A stretch of 64,000 nucleotides of DNA from Coprobacillus sp. (GTDB lineage Bacteria > Bacillota_I > Bacilli_A > RFN20 > CAG-826), in the NCBI GenBank assembly GCA_021203805.1, contig JAJQAM010000009.1:23390-87389 (forward strand), read 5' to 3'. The notes under the pieces were generated by a model. It did no database searches and had not been told where the DNA came from. It worked only from the letters and a program-made list of their open reading frames with translations. Below, in pieces: positions 48,051 through 57,487 of the stretch. Both the position numbers and the translations under genes were made by a program. Every line of letters begins with the position of its first letter. The stretch's first letter is position 1.

Positions 48051-49273
48051 TGAGGGAAGAATCACTTAGCGAATACACAAGAACCGATTATCAAATAGAT
48101 AATTTCTCACAGTTTCTTAAAGCTGAGAATTTTAAGTTTACTAAGAAAGCAATTCATATTGCTGGAACAAATGGGAAGGGTTCTACAGCGAAATTCCTTT
48201 ATTCTATCTATAGGGAAGCGGGATATAATGTCGCTTTATATATGTCTCCAGCGAGAAAAGATATTAATGAAATGATCTCGATTAATGGGACTCAAATAAG
48301 CGATGATCAGATTAATAGCTACCTCAGTCAGTATAAGAGCGAATTTAGTAAATATGATCTTTCTAAGTTTGAAATCGAAACATTCATCGCTTTCTCCTAT
48401 TTTAATGAGAGCGATATTGACATTGCGATTATAGAATGCGGTTTAGGCGGAGCGGAAGACGCTACTAACATCTTTACCCCCATTTTATCGATCATTACCT
48501 CTGTTTCCCTAGAGCATACCGAGCAGCTAGGAAGAACTAGCTCAGAAATAGCCCTTGCTAAAGCGGGAATCATTAAAGAAGGTCTTCCTTCTTTAGTGGG
48601 TAATCTTGACGATGAAGATTTAAAGGTTATTAATGATTACGCGAATAGGAAGAAAAGCGATTTCCATATATGTGGAAGATATTACCATGAAGAGTTAACT
48701 AGTGATGGCTACTCCTTTACCTATGCCTCTTATAATAATCTAGTAATAAAGTTTCCTTCTCTATCTTCAATTCAAGACGCCTCAATTGCTATTGAAGCCG
48801 CTTTGATATTAAATGAGCAGCTACCTGTTAGTGAAGCCAATATTAGAGATGGACTCCTCTATATGGAGCTCCCTTTAAGAATGGATGTAGTGGGTCATGA
48901 CCCCCTTGTTATTATTGATGGGGCCCATAATGTTGAAGCGATTAAAAACTTAGCAACTTCAGTGGAAAAAATTGCAAATGGGCGACCAATTCATGTAATT
49001 TTTGCTTGTTTTCGTGACAAAAATCTTGAAGGAATGCTCTCGTCTATTAACTATGTTTGTAGTGATGTCACCCTTACAACCTTCCCTCATGAAAGAGCGA
49101 GAACTGAGGATGAATATTTCTTATATTTAGAGGAATATTCATTTGTTGAGGACTATAAGGAAATCATACAAAATAAGATATTAGAATGTCCAGATGACGT
49201 CATTCTTATTACCGGCTCACTCGCTTTTGCCTCTCTCGCTAAGGACTTATTTGACGCTCCTAAAAGTGCTTAA
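48050..49273 (+). CDS. folC: folylpolyglutamate synthase / dihydrofolate synthase
   Basis: A 407-residue Mur-ligase-like enzyme. P-loop AGTNGKGSTAKFL is near residue 38, ALAKAGIIKEG and the metal motif region near 165-180, and the C-terminal domain start IIDGAHNVEAIKNL near 285. It adds glutamate to folates. No other folate gene is nearby, so a salvage-type role is possible. A perfect inverted repeat without a T run follows at 49278-49297. Confidence 0.93.
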   Translation: MREESLSEYTRTDYQIDNFSQFLKAENFKFTKKAIHIAGTNGKGSTAKFLYSIYREAGYNVALYMSPARKDINEMISINGTQISDDQINSYLSQYKSEFSKYDLSKFEIETFIAFSYFNESDIDIAIIECGLGGAEDATNIFTPILSIITSVSLEHTEQLGRTSSEIALAKAGIIKEGLPSLVGNLDDEDLKVINDYANRKKSDFHICGRYYHEELTSDGYSFTYASYNNLVIKFPSLSSIQDASIAIEAALILNEQLPVSEANIRDGLLYMELPLRMDVVGHDPLVIIDGAHNVEAIKNLATSVEKIANGRPIHVIFACFRDKNLEGMLSSINYVCSDVTLTTFPHERARTEDEYFLYLEEYSFVEDYKEIIQNKILECPDDVILITGSLAFASLAKDLFDAPKSA

Positions 49274-49277
49274 TTTA

Positions 49278-49297
49278 GAACAAATACAAATTTGTTC
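49278..49297 (+). repeat. Perfect inverted repeat after folC
   Basis: GAACAAAT and ATTTGTTC are complementary around ACAA, 5 nt after the folC stop. No T run follows, so it may be a weak terminator or an mRNA 3'-end stabiliser. Confidence 0.5.
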
Positions 49298-49353
49298 ATA
49301 AAATGCAACCACGTACCAGTAAAAAATGATATAATTTTTTAGGTGGTGATGTT

Positions 49354-52041
49354 GTGCTTAAGTTAGAAAACGTCAAAAAAGATTATGTTGATAAAAAGCA
49401 ACCCGTTGTTAACGCTTTAAAAGGCATTAACATTTCTTTTCGTTCGCATGAATTTGTTGCGATTCTTGGTCCTAGTGGATGCGGTAAGACCACTCTATTA
49501 AATGTCATCGGCGGTCTTGATCACTATACCGATGGTGACCTCATTATTAAGGGAAAAAGCACACACGACTATGTTGAAAGAGATTGGGACACTTACCGTA
49601 ACCATTCAGTTGGGTTTGTATTTCAGTCATATAATTTGATTAATCACGTTAGTGTTTTAAGAAATGTTGAGCTCGCTCTAATTATTGCCGGTGTTAGTAA
49701 GAAGGAGAGAAGAGAAAGAGCCTATGAAGCTCTTGAAAAAGTAGGTCTAAAAGGCTACGAGAAAAAGAAACCAAATCAATTAAGTGGCGGACAAGAGCAA
49801 AGAGTAGCGATTGCCCGTGCCCTTATTAATAATCCTGAGATTATTTTAGCTGATGAACCGACTGGCGCTCTTGATAGTGATAACTCTGTCCAAATCATGT
49901 CTATTCTTAAAGAGATATCTAAAGAGCATCTCGTTATCATGGTCACTCATAACCCTGACCTTGCAAGTGACTACGCCACTAGAATTGTAAAGATGTATGA
50001 TGGCGAGCTTATCGATGATTCTGATCCTTATGATGATCAAGAAGAGACCTATGAAACGGAATCAGAAATTGTAGAAAATAAAGGAAATAAAGCCAGAACT
50101 AGCATGTCTTTTGGGACAGCGCTAGGTCTTTCTATTAATAACCTTTGGACTAAAAAGACACGAAGTATTCTCATAACCCTTGCGGGCTCTATAGGTATTA
50201 TTGGTATCGCATTAGTCCTATCTCTTACCGCTGGCTTTAATGGTTTTATCGCCGATGTCGAGATGGGAGCGTTAAGTGCCTATCCACTGACAGTATCAAA
50301 AACTACCACTGATTTTACTAATATGTTTTCTGGTAGCTCATCCGGTAGTGGTGGTGGAGGAGGAGAATCCTCAGATGAAGAAACCGAAAAGGAAGGCGAT
50401 GTCACCGAAGAGGGAACGTTCTCTTATATAGTGACTCTCTTTGGCAGAGCCCATGTTACTAGTGACACTAAGATGTTTAAGGAATTCCTTGAACTTGATT
50501 CCACGATGGAAAAATATGGTGATGACATAAATGCTATTCAGTATTCCTACGGAATAGGTCAGGAAATATACTCTAATTATAATGATGAATTCGTTAGAGC
50601 ATACCCCTGTGATTTAGGTAGGGGCGATCATAGTGAATACACACCTGAACAAGAAGGCTATATTGAGCGATACGCCGCCTATTTTGATAGCGTGTTTGAA
50701 GACCTCACAATTTATGAAGAGTTAATCCCTAATAACGACTATGATAATTATCCAAATCAAGAATATAACAAGATAGTTGACGACCAGTATGAACTCGTCT
50801 ATGGCAGGATGCCGAAAAGCTACGACGAAGTAGCTATTGTAACAAGTGAAAATGATACACTTGGAGACCATCAATTAATTTGCATGGGACTAAAATCTCC
50901 GCAAAACCTAATGGAAAAATTTATTAATTCCACTACATCTAATGTTGTTTTTGAGCACGTTACCCCTAATCATGAGTTTGCAATGGACTATGAAGAACTC
51001 TGTAATGTTGAGTTCCTTGTCCCTATGCAGTATCGCTTATATGACTTTGTGGAAGACGATGGGGATGTCGAAGAAGGAGAGCTTGGCGGCCACTATGAAA
51101 AAAAGAGCGGCGAGGCTCTTGAAGACGCTGTTTTAAATAGTGAAGATACCCTCACTCTTAAAGTCTCGGGAATAATTAAACCAAAGCCAGGAAATACGAT
51201 GTCCTTAATCTCTGGCTCAGTTGCTTATCTCCCTTCTCTTACTGACTATCTTATTGACTCTGCAGTTAATAGCGGATCTGTTCCAGGCTATGAAACCGAA
51301 AAGACCAACGTTATTCTCGCTCAGCAAAATCATCCTGAATATAATGTCCTATCGGGAATGGAAGACGCTGATACTGCCGCCTCTAATCTCCTTACCTTTG
51401 GAGCGGCGGATAAGAGTGATCCAGAATCTATCTACATCTACACAAAAGATTTTGATAGTAAGGACCACCTCGCTAGCATGTTTGATGATTATGAAGTTTA
51501 TCTAGGCGATAAGTATGACGCGGAATACGGCGAAGAGGGAACAGTTGAGGGCAGGCTTGCTTATATAAACGAGCATAACGTCGCCGCAACTGATTCAGTT
51601 TCATCTTTACTTGGCAGCGTTGAAACTATTGTCGACGCTATTTCCTATGTTTTAATCGCAATTATAGCGATATCCCTAGTGGTGTCTTGTGTCATGATTG
51701 GTGTTATTACCTATGTGAGCGTCCTTGAAAGATCTAAGGAGATAGGCATTTTGCGCGCTATGGGCGCTCGAAGAGTGGATATCTCTAATGTTTTCAATGC
51801 GGAAACATTCATTATAGGACTGTTCGCTGGTATTATCGGTGTCTTGCTGGGTCTATTAATAGACCTACCGATTATGTTTGTGATTAATCGTTTCTTATCG
51901 ATTGGTATGAGAGTTATTCTTCCTTGGTATTGGGGACTACTCTTACCAGTGATATCCTTTGTGCTTACTCTTATTTCAGGACTTATCCCTGCAACGATTG
52001 CCTCAAGAAGGGATCCCGCAGTGGTTTTAAGAAGCGAGTAA
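49354..52041 (+). CDS. ABC transporter, fused ATPase and FtsX-type permease (MacB-like)
   Basis: An 895-residue fusion. The ATPase (about 1-230) has Walker [12 protein letters not shown] near residue 39, signature [14 protein letters not shown] near 143 and Walker [13 protein letters not shown] near 163, of the LolD/MacB type. A first membrane helix (about 268-290) leads to a 460-residue external domain with a Gly/Ser-rich linker, then three FtsX helices from about 765. The end [16 protein letters not shown] is typical. It is probably a mechanotransmitter for peptide or lipid export, not a pump with a channel. GTG start with AGGTGGTG; TATAAT at 49330-49335. Confidence 0.92.
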   Translation: MLKLENVKKDYVDKKQPVVNALKGINISFRSHEFVAILGPSGCGKTTLLNVIGGLDHYTDGDLIIKGKSTHDYVERDWDTYRNHSVGFVFQSYNLINHVSVLRNVELALIIAGVSKKERRERAYEALEKVGLKGYEKKKPNQLSGGQEQRVAIARALINNPEIILADEPTGALDSDNSVQIMSILKEISKEHLVIMVTHNPDLASDYATRIVKMYDGELIDDSDPYDDQEETYETESEIVENKGNKARTSMSFGTALGLSINNLWTKKTRSILITLAGSIGIIGIALVLSLTAGFNGFIADVEMGALSAYPLTVSKTTTDFTNMFSGSSSGSGGGGGESSDEETEKEGDVTEEGTFSYIVTLFGRAHVTSDTKMFKEFLELDSTMEKYGDDINAIQYSYGIGQEIYSNYNDEFVRAYPCDLGRGDHSEYTPEQEGYIERYAAYFDSVFEDLTIYEELIPNNDYDNYPNQEYNKIVDDQYELVYGRMPKSYDEVAIVTSENDTLGDHQLICMGLKSPQNLMEKFINSTTSNVVFEHVTPNHEFAMDYEELCNVEFLVPMQYRLYDFVEDDGDVEEGELGGHYEKKSGEALEDAVLNSEDTLTLKVSGIIKPKPGNTMSLISGSVAYLPSLTDYLIDSAVNSGSVPGYETEKTNVILAQQNHPEYNVLSGMEDADTAASNLLTFGAADKSDPESIYIYTKDFDSKDHLASMFDDYEVYLGDKYDAEYGEEGTVEGRLAYINEHNVAATDSVSSLLGSVETIVDAISYVLIAIIAISLVVSCVMIGVITYVSVLERSKEIGILRAMGARRVDISNVFNAETFIIGLFAGIIGVLLGLLIDLPIMFVINRFLSIGMRVILPWYWGLLLPVISFVLTLISGLIPATIASRRDPAVVLRSE

Positions 52042-52059
52042 TGATTTTATAATTCTTTA

Positions 52060-52088
52060 TTGAAAAGAATTGTAAATTATAGTATATT
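52060..52088 (+). promoter_or_regulatory. Promoter of rpmG-secE-nusG
   Basis: TTGAAA (52060-52065), a 17-nt spacer and TATATT (52083-52088). The -35 lies inside a small hairpin (52051-52071) after the ABC gene. Confidence 0.75.
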
Positions 52089-52119
52089 CTAAAATGCTAT
52101 AGTTAAGATGGAGGCTAGA

Positions 52120-52266
52120 ATGAGAGAAAAAGTTATTTTGATTTGCTCTGAATGCCTCTCAAGAAACTATTCCACTGAAATAGATATGTCAAAGCAGAAA
52201 AGCCTTACATTCAATAAGTATTGTCCAGTATGTAAAAAACATACTGTTCACAAAATAAGTAAGTAA
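52120..52266 (+). CDS. rpmG: 50S ribosomal protein L33
   Basis: A 48-residue L33 of the zinc-binding (C+) type: CSEC near residues 9-12 and CPVC near 35-38 form the zinc ribbon, with KHTVHKISK at the end (usually HT-x-H-x-E). ATGGAGG supplies the ribosome site. It binds 23S rRNA near the E site. It is the first of the classical rpmG-secE-nusG set. Confidence 0.93.
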   Translation: MREKVILICSECLSRNYSTEIDMSKQKSLTFNKYCPVCKKHTVHKISK

Positions 52267-52282
52267 ACTAGGAGGAATTAAG

Positions 52283-52522
52283 ATGGGTCTTAAGAGTTAT
52301 GCTCAAGGCGTCGTAAAAGAAGGAAGAAGAGTGCGTTGGCCAAAACGTGATGTTTTAGTGCCCGCAATTATTGTCGTTATCGTTATTATTGTCATTGCTT
52401 CCCTTGTTTTATTCTTTGAAGACTGGCTTGGTAATACCCTCCTTCAAGCTATTGATAATTCCTTCGGAATTCTAGAAGAGGTCGTTGAAGACGTTGAAGA
52501 AGTCGCCGAAGAGGTCATATAA
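52283..52522 (+). CDS. secE: preprotein translocase subunit SecE
   Basis: A 79-residue single-helix SecE. The amphipathic segment GVVKEGRRVRWPKRDVLVPA is diagnostic, followed by the membrane helix (about 28-47). The C-terminal 30 residues are an added acidic, helical tail (EEVVEDVEEVAEEV) that ordinary SecE lacks. It clamps SecY in the membrane. AGGAGG is 9 nt upstream; nusG starts 11 nt downstream. Confidence 0.93.
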   Translation: MGLKSYAQGVVKEGRRVRWPKRDVLVPAIIVVIVIIVIASLVLFFEDWLGNTLLQAIDNSFGILEEVVEDVEEVAEEVI

Positions 52523-52533
52523 GGTAGAGAGAA

Positions 52534-53238
52534 ATGATTGAAGAAGAGCGTCCAGTTACGAGTGAAGAAGAGTCTCCCGTTACTTCTAGTGAAGTAAATG
52601 AGGATTCACTTGAAGGCAAGGATATTGATCCTAATCTTTTAACTGTCACTGATTCCTCTACAGATGAATCTCTAGGCAAAGGTCCTTCTCAGGTCGTTGG
52701 TGAAAAGGCCTGGTTTGTCGTGACTGCGTATTCCACTCACGAAGCTAAAGTGAGAGAGAACATCATCAAGAGAATGAACTCTATGGGCGCGGGCGATTTG
52801 CTCTTCCGTACATTCGTTGGTGAGGTTCCCGTTCCAGTGATGAAAAATGGTCAGCCCACCGGAAAAACGAAAATGAAAAATATCTATCCTTCCTACATCT
52901 TCGTGGAGATGATTATGACCGATAGAACTTGGTATATCATTCGTAACACTCCAGGTGTTACTGGATTCGTTGGTAGTAGTGGTAAGGGAACAAAACCATT
53001 CCCAGTTCCTCGTGAGCAGATGGAGCCAGTCCTTAAGAGAATGGGCATCATTGATGATTCAATGTTTGACTTCTATAAGGTTGGCGACACAGTGAAAATT
53101 ATCTCCGGTCCATTTGAAAATACCGAGGGAGAAATCTTATCAATTGATAAAGAAACCTCGCAAATCGAAGTCCAAATTTACTTTTTCGGGCGTCCAAGCG
53201 TGGCCACTGTCTCCTTTGCAGAAATCGAAAAAGAGTAA
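52534..53238 (+). CDS. nusG: transcription termination/antitermination factor NusG
   Basis: A 234-residue NusG. The NGN domain (about 60-175) begins KAWFVVTAYSTHEAKVRENI and includes IYPSYIFVEM and RNTPGVTGFVGS. The KOW domain (about 185-234) includes GDTVKIISGPFENTEGEI. It is longer than the usual 175-190 because of an acidic Ser/Thr-rich N-terminal extension of about 55 residues. It couples RNA polymerase to pausing or ribosomes. The terminator follows. Confidence 0.95.
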   Translation: MIEEERPVTSEEESPVTSSEVNEDSLEGKDIDPNLLTVTDSSTDESLGKGPSQVVGEKAWFVVTAYSTHEAKVRENIIKRMNSMGAGDLLFRTFVGEVPVPVMKNGQPTGKTKMKNIYPSYIFVEMIMTDRTWYIIRNTPGVTGFVGSSGKGTKPFPVPREQMEPVLKRMGIIDDSMFDFYKVGDTVKIISGPFENTEGEILSIDKETSQIEVQIYFFGRPSVATVSFAEIEKE

Positions 53239-53254
53239 TTCATATAAACCAATT

Positions 53255-53286
53255 AAAAAGAGAGGCTCGTGTCTCTCTTTTTTTAT
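53255..53286 (+). terminator. Bidirectional terminator after nusG
   Basis: AAAAAGAGAG (53255-53264) pairs with CTCTCTTTTT (53273-53282) around GCTCGTGT, with a long T run. It also serves the convergent ktrA. Confidence 0.9.
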
Positions 53287-53312
53287 TTTTTGCAGGATTT
53301 TTTAAAGGGATA

Positions 53313-53996
53313 TTATTCCTGTTTTTTATGCTTTTTGCTATTAAGGAACTCTCCAAAATCCCTAATGTCTTTACTTGTTCCAACGACGTATAAAAGGTCA
53401 TCTGGAAGGAGTGAATCGTTTCCTCCTGGGACAAAGGACTTGCCGTTTCTAATGATAAGAACAAGGGACACACCATACTTATTTTTAGTGTCAAGATTTC
53501 TAATTGGCATAGGAACGAATCCAGGGTTAACTTCAATCGAAACGACTGAGTATTTACTATCGAGTTTATAGTAGTCTTTATAGTCATCATGACCGAGTCT
53601 ATTGGCGAGATCGATACCCGCGCTTCGCTGAGGGGAAACAATCTCGGTCGCTCCAACTTTTCTTAGGATTGGGATGTAGTGATCATCGTCTACTCTGACG
53701 ATGATGTGCTTAATCTTAAATTCGCTGAGAATAATGGTGCAGACAATAGTTTGCTCAATGCTAATACCAAAGGCCACTATTGCGGTGTCAACTTCATTGA
53801 TGCCGAGCTCTCTAAGCCCTTTTTCATCAGTAAAATTCGCCACGAAAGCAGTGTCAAGAATTGGAGCAATCCTCTCCACATTCTCGCTTTCACTATCAAT
53901 CGCAATGACATCCATTCCGAGATTAGTGAGCTCAACCGCTAGGGAATAACCAAATTCTCCTAGTCCAATAACGGCAAATGATTTCTTTTTAGGCAT
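53313..53996 (-). CDS. ktrA: potassium uptake regulator KtrA/TrkA (RCK protein)
   Basis: A 227-residue RCK protein. An N-terminal Rossmann domain shows VIGLGEFGYSLAVEL (Gly-x-Gly-x2-Gly, NAD/ATP site) and the acidic AIDSESENV; the RCK_C domain (about 135-218) ends with a LLYVVGTSKDIRDF strand. RCK_C domains of KtrA bind c-di-AMP in several Firmicutes. It gates KtrB. AGGAGGTAAT is the ribosome site. It is encoded downstream of ktrB on the minus strand, 20 nt apart. Confidence 0.93.
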   Translation of the reverse strand: MPKKKSFAVIGLGEFGYSLAVELTNLGMDVIAIDSESENVERIAPILDTAFVANFTDEKGLRELGINEVDTAIVAFGISIEQTIVCTIILSEFKIKHIIVRVDDDHYIPILRKVGATEIVSPQRSAGIDLANRLGHDDYKDYYKLDSKYSVVSIEVNPGFVPMPIRNLDTKNKYGVSLVLIIRNGKSFVPGGNDSLLPDDLLYVVGTSKDIRDFGEFLNSKKHKKQE

Positions 53997-54016
53997 ATTA
54001 AATTACCTCCTTTATA

Positions 54017-55444
54017 TTAACCGATTAAGATATTGGCTTCAACAACGTCATAATGCGAGTCTTCTTCTTTATTTAAATCTCTATTAAAGACCTGGAAGAC
54101 AGTAACAGGTCCAATTCTGCCAAGGAACATAACAATACAAAGTGTTATCTTACTACCAGTAGAAAGAGTGGGTGTAATCCCTGTAGAGAGCCCGCATGTT
54201 CCAAAGGCGGAGAATACTTCAAATAGAATATTTGAAGCGGATATTTCTTCTACCTCGTCAGCGGTTTCAGGCGTTATCCCGCTTGCGGCCCTCTCAAATG
54301 AATCCACCGCGATAAATCCGATAATAATAATGATAACCGAGAGAATAATAAGCATCATCGCTCTAATCACGCTTTTATCGGAATACTTTCTATCAAAGGA
54401 TTCAATCTTCTTTCCTTGTAGTGTTCTAACAATCGCTAGGGCAATCAGATAGATAGTGGTTACTTTAATTCCTCCAGCGGTGCTAAGAGGAGATCCTCCA
54501 ATAAACATGAGGATACAAGATATCACTCTTCCGGACATTGTTATTTGGTCCTGACTGTAGGTTGCAAATCCCGCGGTTCTACAAGTGACAGATTGGAAGA
54601 GACACTGCATCACTGTCATGTTCCCTCCTAGGCAATCTGTTAGTAAGAAGATAGCAAAACCGCCGGCGAGTAATACTCCACTTGTGCACATGATAATCTT
54701 ATTTAAAACTCTATTTCTTCTTCTTGTTTTCTTAAAGGTAAATAGATCAGTAAGAACAAGAAATGAGATACCGCCGATAACTATAAGAAACATTGTTACA
54801 AACTGTAAATAAATGTATGCCCAATTAGCAATACTATCAATTATCCCCCCTAAACCTCGGATATATGATGTATTTCCTAATATATCAAACCCTGCATTAC
54901 AAAAGGAGGAAACCGACTGGAATATAGAGGTCCATATAGCGCTACTTAAATCTCCTGGATACATTAAGTAGAATACTGGAAAGAGAAGAATTGCTCCTAT
55001 TAGCTCAATCGTAAGAGAGATGACAACAATGTTACGAACATACCTTACCATCGTGCCCATACTATTAGCATTTACCGCTTGAGCGAGTAAGTACCTATTT
55101 CTCATTTGCATCCTTCTTCTAAAGAGTGTTACTACAAAGGTTAGTAGGGTAATAAATGAAATACCGCCAACCTCTATCATGATGAGGATAACAAGTTGTC
55201 CCCAGAAGTTATAGATAGCAACAATTCCGTCTGCATAAGAGACGAGTCCAGTCACACAGGTGGCGCTGACCGCAGTGAAAAGATCGTCCATAAAGCTATC
55301 TCCCCAATCGCCGCTATTTCTAAATGGCGGAGTGTATAGTAAAACCGCTCCGATAAAGATTATCGCTACGAATGAGAGAATTACTAGTAAGTAAGGAGAG
55401 ATAACGCTCTTATTTTTACTTCTTTGTCGTTTCACATCGGCCAT
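54017..55444 (-). CDS. ktrB: potassium uptake channel subunit KtrB/TrkH
   Basis: A 475-residue Trk/Ktr channel with four M1-P-M2 repeats. The P-loop filter Gly residues are visible as ATCVTGLVSY, SFCNAGFDI, TCRTAGFATY and FGTCGLSTG. It imports K+, with Na+ dependence typical of KtrB. A TACAAT extended -10 (55455-55460) lies 10 nt before the ATG with no Shine-Dalgarno. It is co-transcribed with ktrA and divergent from the rplK operon. Confidence 0.93.
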   Translation of the reverse strand: MADVKRQRSKNKSVISPYLLVILSFVAIIFIGAVLLYTPPFRNSGDWGDSFMDDLFTAVSATCVTGLVSYADGIVAIYNFWGQLVILIMIEVGGISFITLLTFVVTLFRRRMQMRNRYLLAQAVNANSMGTMVRYVRNIVVISLTIELIGAILLFPVFYLMYPGDLSSAIWTSIFQSVSSFCNAGFDILGNTSYIRGLGGIIDSIANWAYIYLQFVTMFLIVIGGISFLVLTDLFTFKKTRRRNRVLNKIIMCTSGVLLAGGFAIFLLTDCLGGNMTVMQCLFQSVTCRTAGFATYSQDQITMSGRVISCILMFIGGSPLSTAGGIKVTTIYLIALAIVRTLQGKKIESFDRKYSDKSVIRAMMLIILSVIIIIIGFIAVDSFERAASGITPETADEVEEISASNILFEVFSAFGTCGLSTGITPTLSTGSKITLCIVMFLGRIGPVTVFQVFNRDLNKEEDSHYDVVEANILIG

Positions 55445-55595
55445 ATATAATGCAATTGTATCAGCATGACCCTCTAATTGCCGATAAATATCATTGTCAT
55501 TTTGCTATTTACTTGCAAGAAAAATTGAATTTTTCTTATTTGAAATATTTTTTTATTACTTTGTAATAAAATAATTAGGGCTCATAAAATATTTC

Positions 55596-55624
55596 TTGAC
55601 CAAATATGTAATATTTGATAGTCT
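55596..55624 (+). promoter_or_regulatory. Promoter of the rplKAJL-rpoBC operon
   Basis: TTGACC (55596-55601), a 17-nt spacer and TAGTCT (55619-55624). The leader is about 105 nt. Confidence 0.65.
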
Positions 55625-55630
55625 ACTTCT

Positions 55631-55736
55631 TGCATGCTGCAATCGCATGCATATGCGTATGCATAAGTGGGAGAGTGTTGATTTTCACTCTATTACCACA
55701 AGCGCGACTAAATCTAGATAAAGGAGGAATCGTCAC
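55631..55736 (+). promoter_or_regulatory. Structured rplK leader, candidate L1-binding RNA
   Basis: Three hairpins: TGCATGC/GCATGCA, ATGCATA/TATGCAT (these two share bases and can compete), and at 55667-55699 a stem GTGG/CCAC plus GAGTG/CACTC separated by an asymmetric internal loop (GA versus TATTA). An asymmetric stem-loop upstream of the L11/L1 genes is what L1 binds for feedback in many bacteria. AAAGGAGG precedes the GTG start. Confidence 0.45.
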
Positions 55737-56150
55737 GTGAGTAAAAAAATCGCTAAGGTGATTAAACTCGAACTTGATGGTGGGGAAGCCAAACCAGGAC
55801 CAAAACTTGCCTCTGCCGGTATTAACATGGCAAAGTTCTGTACCGACTTCAACGCCCGAACCGCTGATAGGAGAGGGGAAATAGTTCCTGTTCTAATTAC
55901 CGCCTACGAAGACAAATCTTATGACTTCGAGGTAAAAACATCTCCAGTAGCGCCTTTACTACTTAAAGCGGCTGGACTTAAGAAAGGCTCTAGCAATGCT
56001 CGCACAACTAAGGTTGGCTCCATTACCACCGCTCAGCTAAGAGAAATTGCAGAGTACAAAATGCCAGATCTCAACTGTAATGATGTTGAGGCGGCTATGA
56101 AGGTCATTGAGGGTAGTGCTAAGCAAATGGGCATTACTATCAAGGACTAA
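55737..56150 (+). CDS. rplK: 50S ribosomal protein L11
   Basis: A 137-residue L11. It has the normal VIKLELDGGEAKPGPKLASAG start, the Pro-rich SPVAPLLLKAAGLKKGS linker and the rRNA-binding TTAQLREIAEYKMPDLN domain. It forms the stalk base that factors contact. The start is GTG with AAAGGAGG 9 nt upstream. First gene of the L11-L1-L10-L7/L12 operon. Confidence 0.96.
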   Translation: MSKKIAKVIKLELDGGEAKPGPKLASAGINMAKFCTDFNARTADRRGEIVPVLITAYEDKSYDFEVKTSPVAPLLLKAAGLKKGSSNARTTKVGSITTAQLREIAEYKMPDLNCNDVEAAMKVIEGSAKQMGITIKD

Positions 56151-56161
56151 GAGGCTAGTGT

Positions 56162-56836
56162 ATGAAAAGAAGTAAAAACTACAAAGCTAGCCAAGCCTTA
56201 ATTGAAAAAGGCAAAGTCTATTCCATAAGTGAGGCCTGCGAGCTCGTTAAACAAACATCAAAAGAGAAATTTGATGCCACTGTGGACGTCTCCTTCCATC
56301 TCAATGTCGATCCAAAGCAAGCAGATCAACAGATTAGAGGAACTCTCTCCTTACCTCACGGAAACGGAAAAACCAAAAAGGTCCTTGCGATTACTGACAA
56401 AGTAGAGGAAGCCACTCAAGCAGGAGCGGATTTCGTCGGTGGGCAAGAGATGCTTGAAAAAATTCAAAAGGAAAACTGGTTTGATTACGATGTAATCGTG
56501 GCCACTCCTAACATGATGGGAGAGCTTGGTAAGTTAGGCCGACTCCTTGGTCCTAAGGGACTTATGCCTAACCCCAAGACTGGAACTGTCTCTCAGGAGA
56601 TTGGGAAAGCGATTACCGAAATCAAAGGCGGACGTATTGAGTATCGTGTCGACCGTACTGGTAATATGCACCTCTCAATTGCTCGTGTTTCCTTTCCCGC
56701 CTCAGATATTGAGGAAAACCTCCAGGCGGTCCTAGATGCTTTGTATAAAGCAAGACCAGCAGCGGTTAAGGGTACCTTTATTAAGAACGCTGTCATCCAC
56801 ACGACCATGGGTCCAGCTATTAAGTTCCAAGCGTAA
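56162..56836 (+). CDS. rplA: 50S ribosomal protein L1
   Basis: A 224-residue L1 with the two-domain fold. Signature segments include DATVDVSFHLNVDPKQADQQ, the hinge region and LGRLLGPKGLMPNPKTGTV near residue 125. It binds 23S rRNA at the E-site stalk and probably represses its own operon by binding the rplK leader. It begins 11 nt after rplK. Confidence 0.96.
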   Translation: MKRSKNYKASQALIEKGKVYSISEACELVKQTSKEKFDATVDVSFHLNVDPKQADQQIRGTLSLPHGNGKTKKVLAITDKVEEATQAGADFVGGQEMLEKIQKENWFDYDVIVATPNMMGELGKLGRLLGPKGLMPNPKTGTVSQEIGKAITEIKGGRIEYRVDRTGNMHLSIARVSFPASDIEENLQAVLDALYKARPAAVKGTFIKNAVIHTTMGPAIKFQA

Positions 56837-56847
56837 GCTTATGTTGG

Positions 56848-56975
56848 CCATATATCTTGATTTCAATATACCTAAGAGAGCAACGGACACCTTGTCTTAA
56901 TCATGTTGCGGAGGTAAATGTCATATACCTGTATATTGAATCCAATAAATTCAAATTATTTAAAGGAGGTCAAAA
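56848..56975 (+). promoter_or_regulatory. L10 leader RNA (L10(L12)4 binding site)
   Basis: The interval between rplA and rplJ holds a P1 stem TTCAATATA (56862-56870) with TATATTGAA (56932-56940). Inside lies the kink-turn pair CCTAAGAGAGCAAC and GTTGCGGAGGTAAA, the hallmark of the Firmicutes L10 leader. AAAGGAGG (56963-56970) is the ribosome site of rplJ. It mediates feedback by L10-L7/L12. Confidence 0.85.
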
Positions 56976-56979
56976 TCGA

Positions 56980-57468
56980 ATGAACCAAGACATCTTAGAA
57001 GAGAAAAAAGATGTTGTAAAAGAGATTGTCTCGAAAGCGAAGACGAATAAGACCGTCATCATCGCTGAGTATCGGGGACTTACCGTCGCTCAGATGCAAG
57101 AGATTAGACGAGCCCTTCGTAAAGAAAATGCTTCCCTTGCAATCTATAAGAACTCATTAGTGTCGAGAGCCTTTGATGAACTCGGCTACACTGATAAGTC
57201 CATGCTTACTGGTCCTAATTCCTTTATCTTCTCGGAAGATGAATTCGCTGGAATGAAGATTATTAGCAAATACGCGAGACGATATAATGCTGTCCTCCAC
57301 ATCAAAGGCGCCATCATAGAGGGACAGCTCTGTGATGAAGCCACGGTGAAAGAGCTATCTAAACTCGACAGCAAAGATTCTCTCGTTTCAATGTTACTAT
57401 CGTGCCTTGAGGCACCAATCAGATCCTTTGCCTGCGCCGTCAAAGCGGTGGGCGAAAAAGCCAATTAA
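56980..57468 (+). CDS. rplJ: 50S ribosomal protein L10
   Basis: A 162-residue L10. It begins with VVKEIVSKAKTNKTVIIAEYRGLTVAQM, then the ALRKENASLAIYKNSL motif that binds the 23S stalk base, with a C-terminal helix that holds L12 dimers. ATG 56980 is chosen because AAAGGAGG is 9 nt upstream and upstream codons belong to the L10 leader. The gene is 19 nt before rplL. Confidence 0.95.
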   Translation: MNQDILEEKKDVVKEIVSKAKTNKTVIIAEYRGLTVAQMQEIRRALRKENASLAIYKNSLVSRAFDELGYTDKSMLTGPNSFIFSEDEFAGMKIISKYARRYNAVLHIKGAIIEGQLCDEATVKELSKLDSKDSLVSMLLSCLEAPIRSFACAVKAVGEKAN

Positions 57469-57487
57469 CTATGGAGGTAAATGAATA

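Noticed and set aside
49278..49297. Rho-independent terminator after folC
   Set aside because: The stem is perfect, but there is no T run after it, so it is listed only as an inverted repeat.
56857..56979. Upstream in-frame extension of rplJ
   Set aside because: The region folds as the L10 leader, and the real ATG at 56980 has AAAGGAGG; the extension has no L10 similarity.
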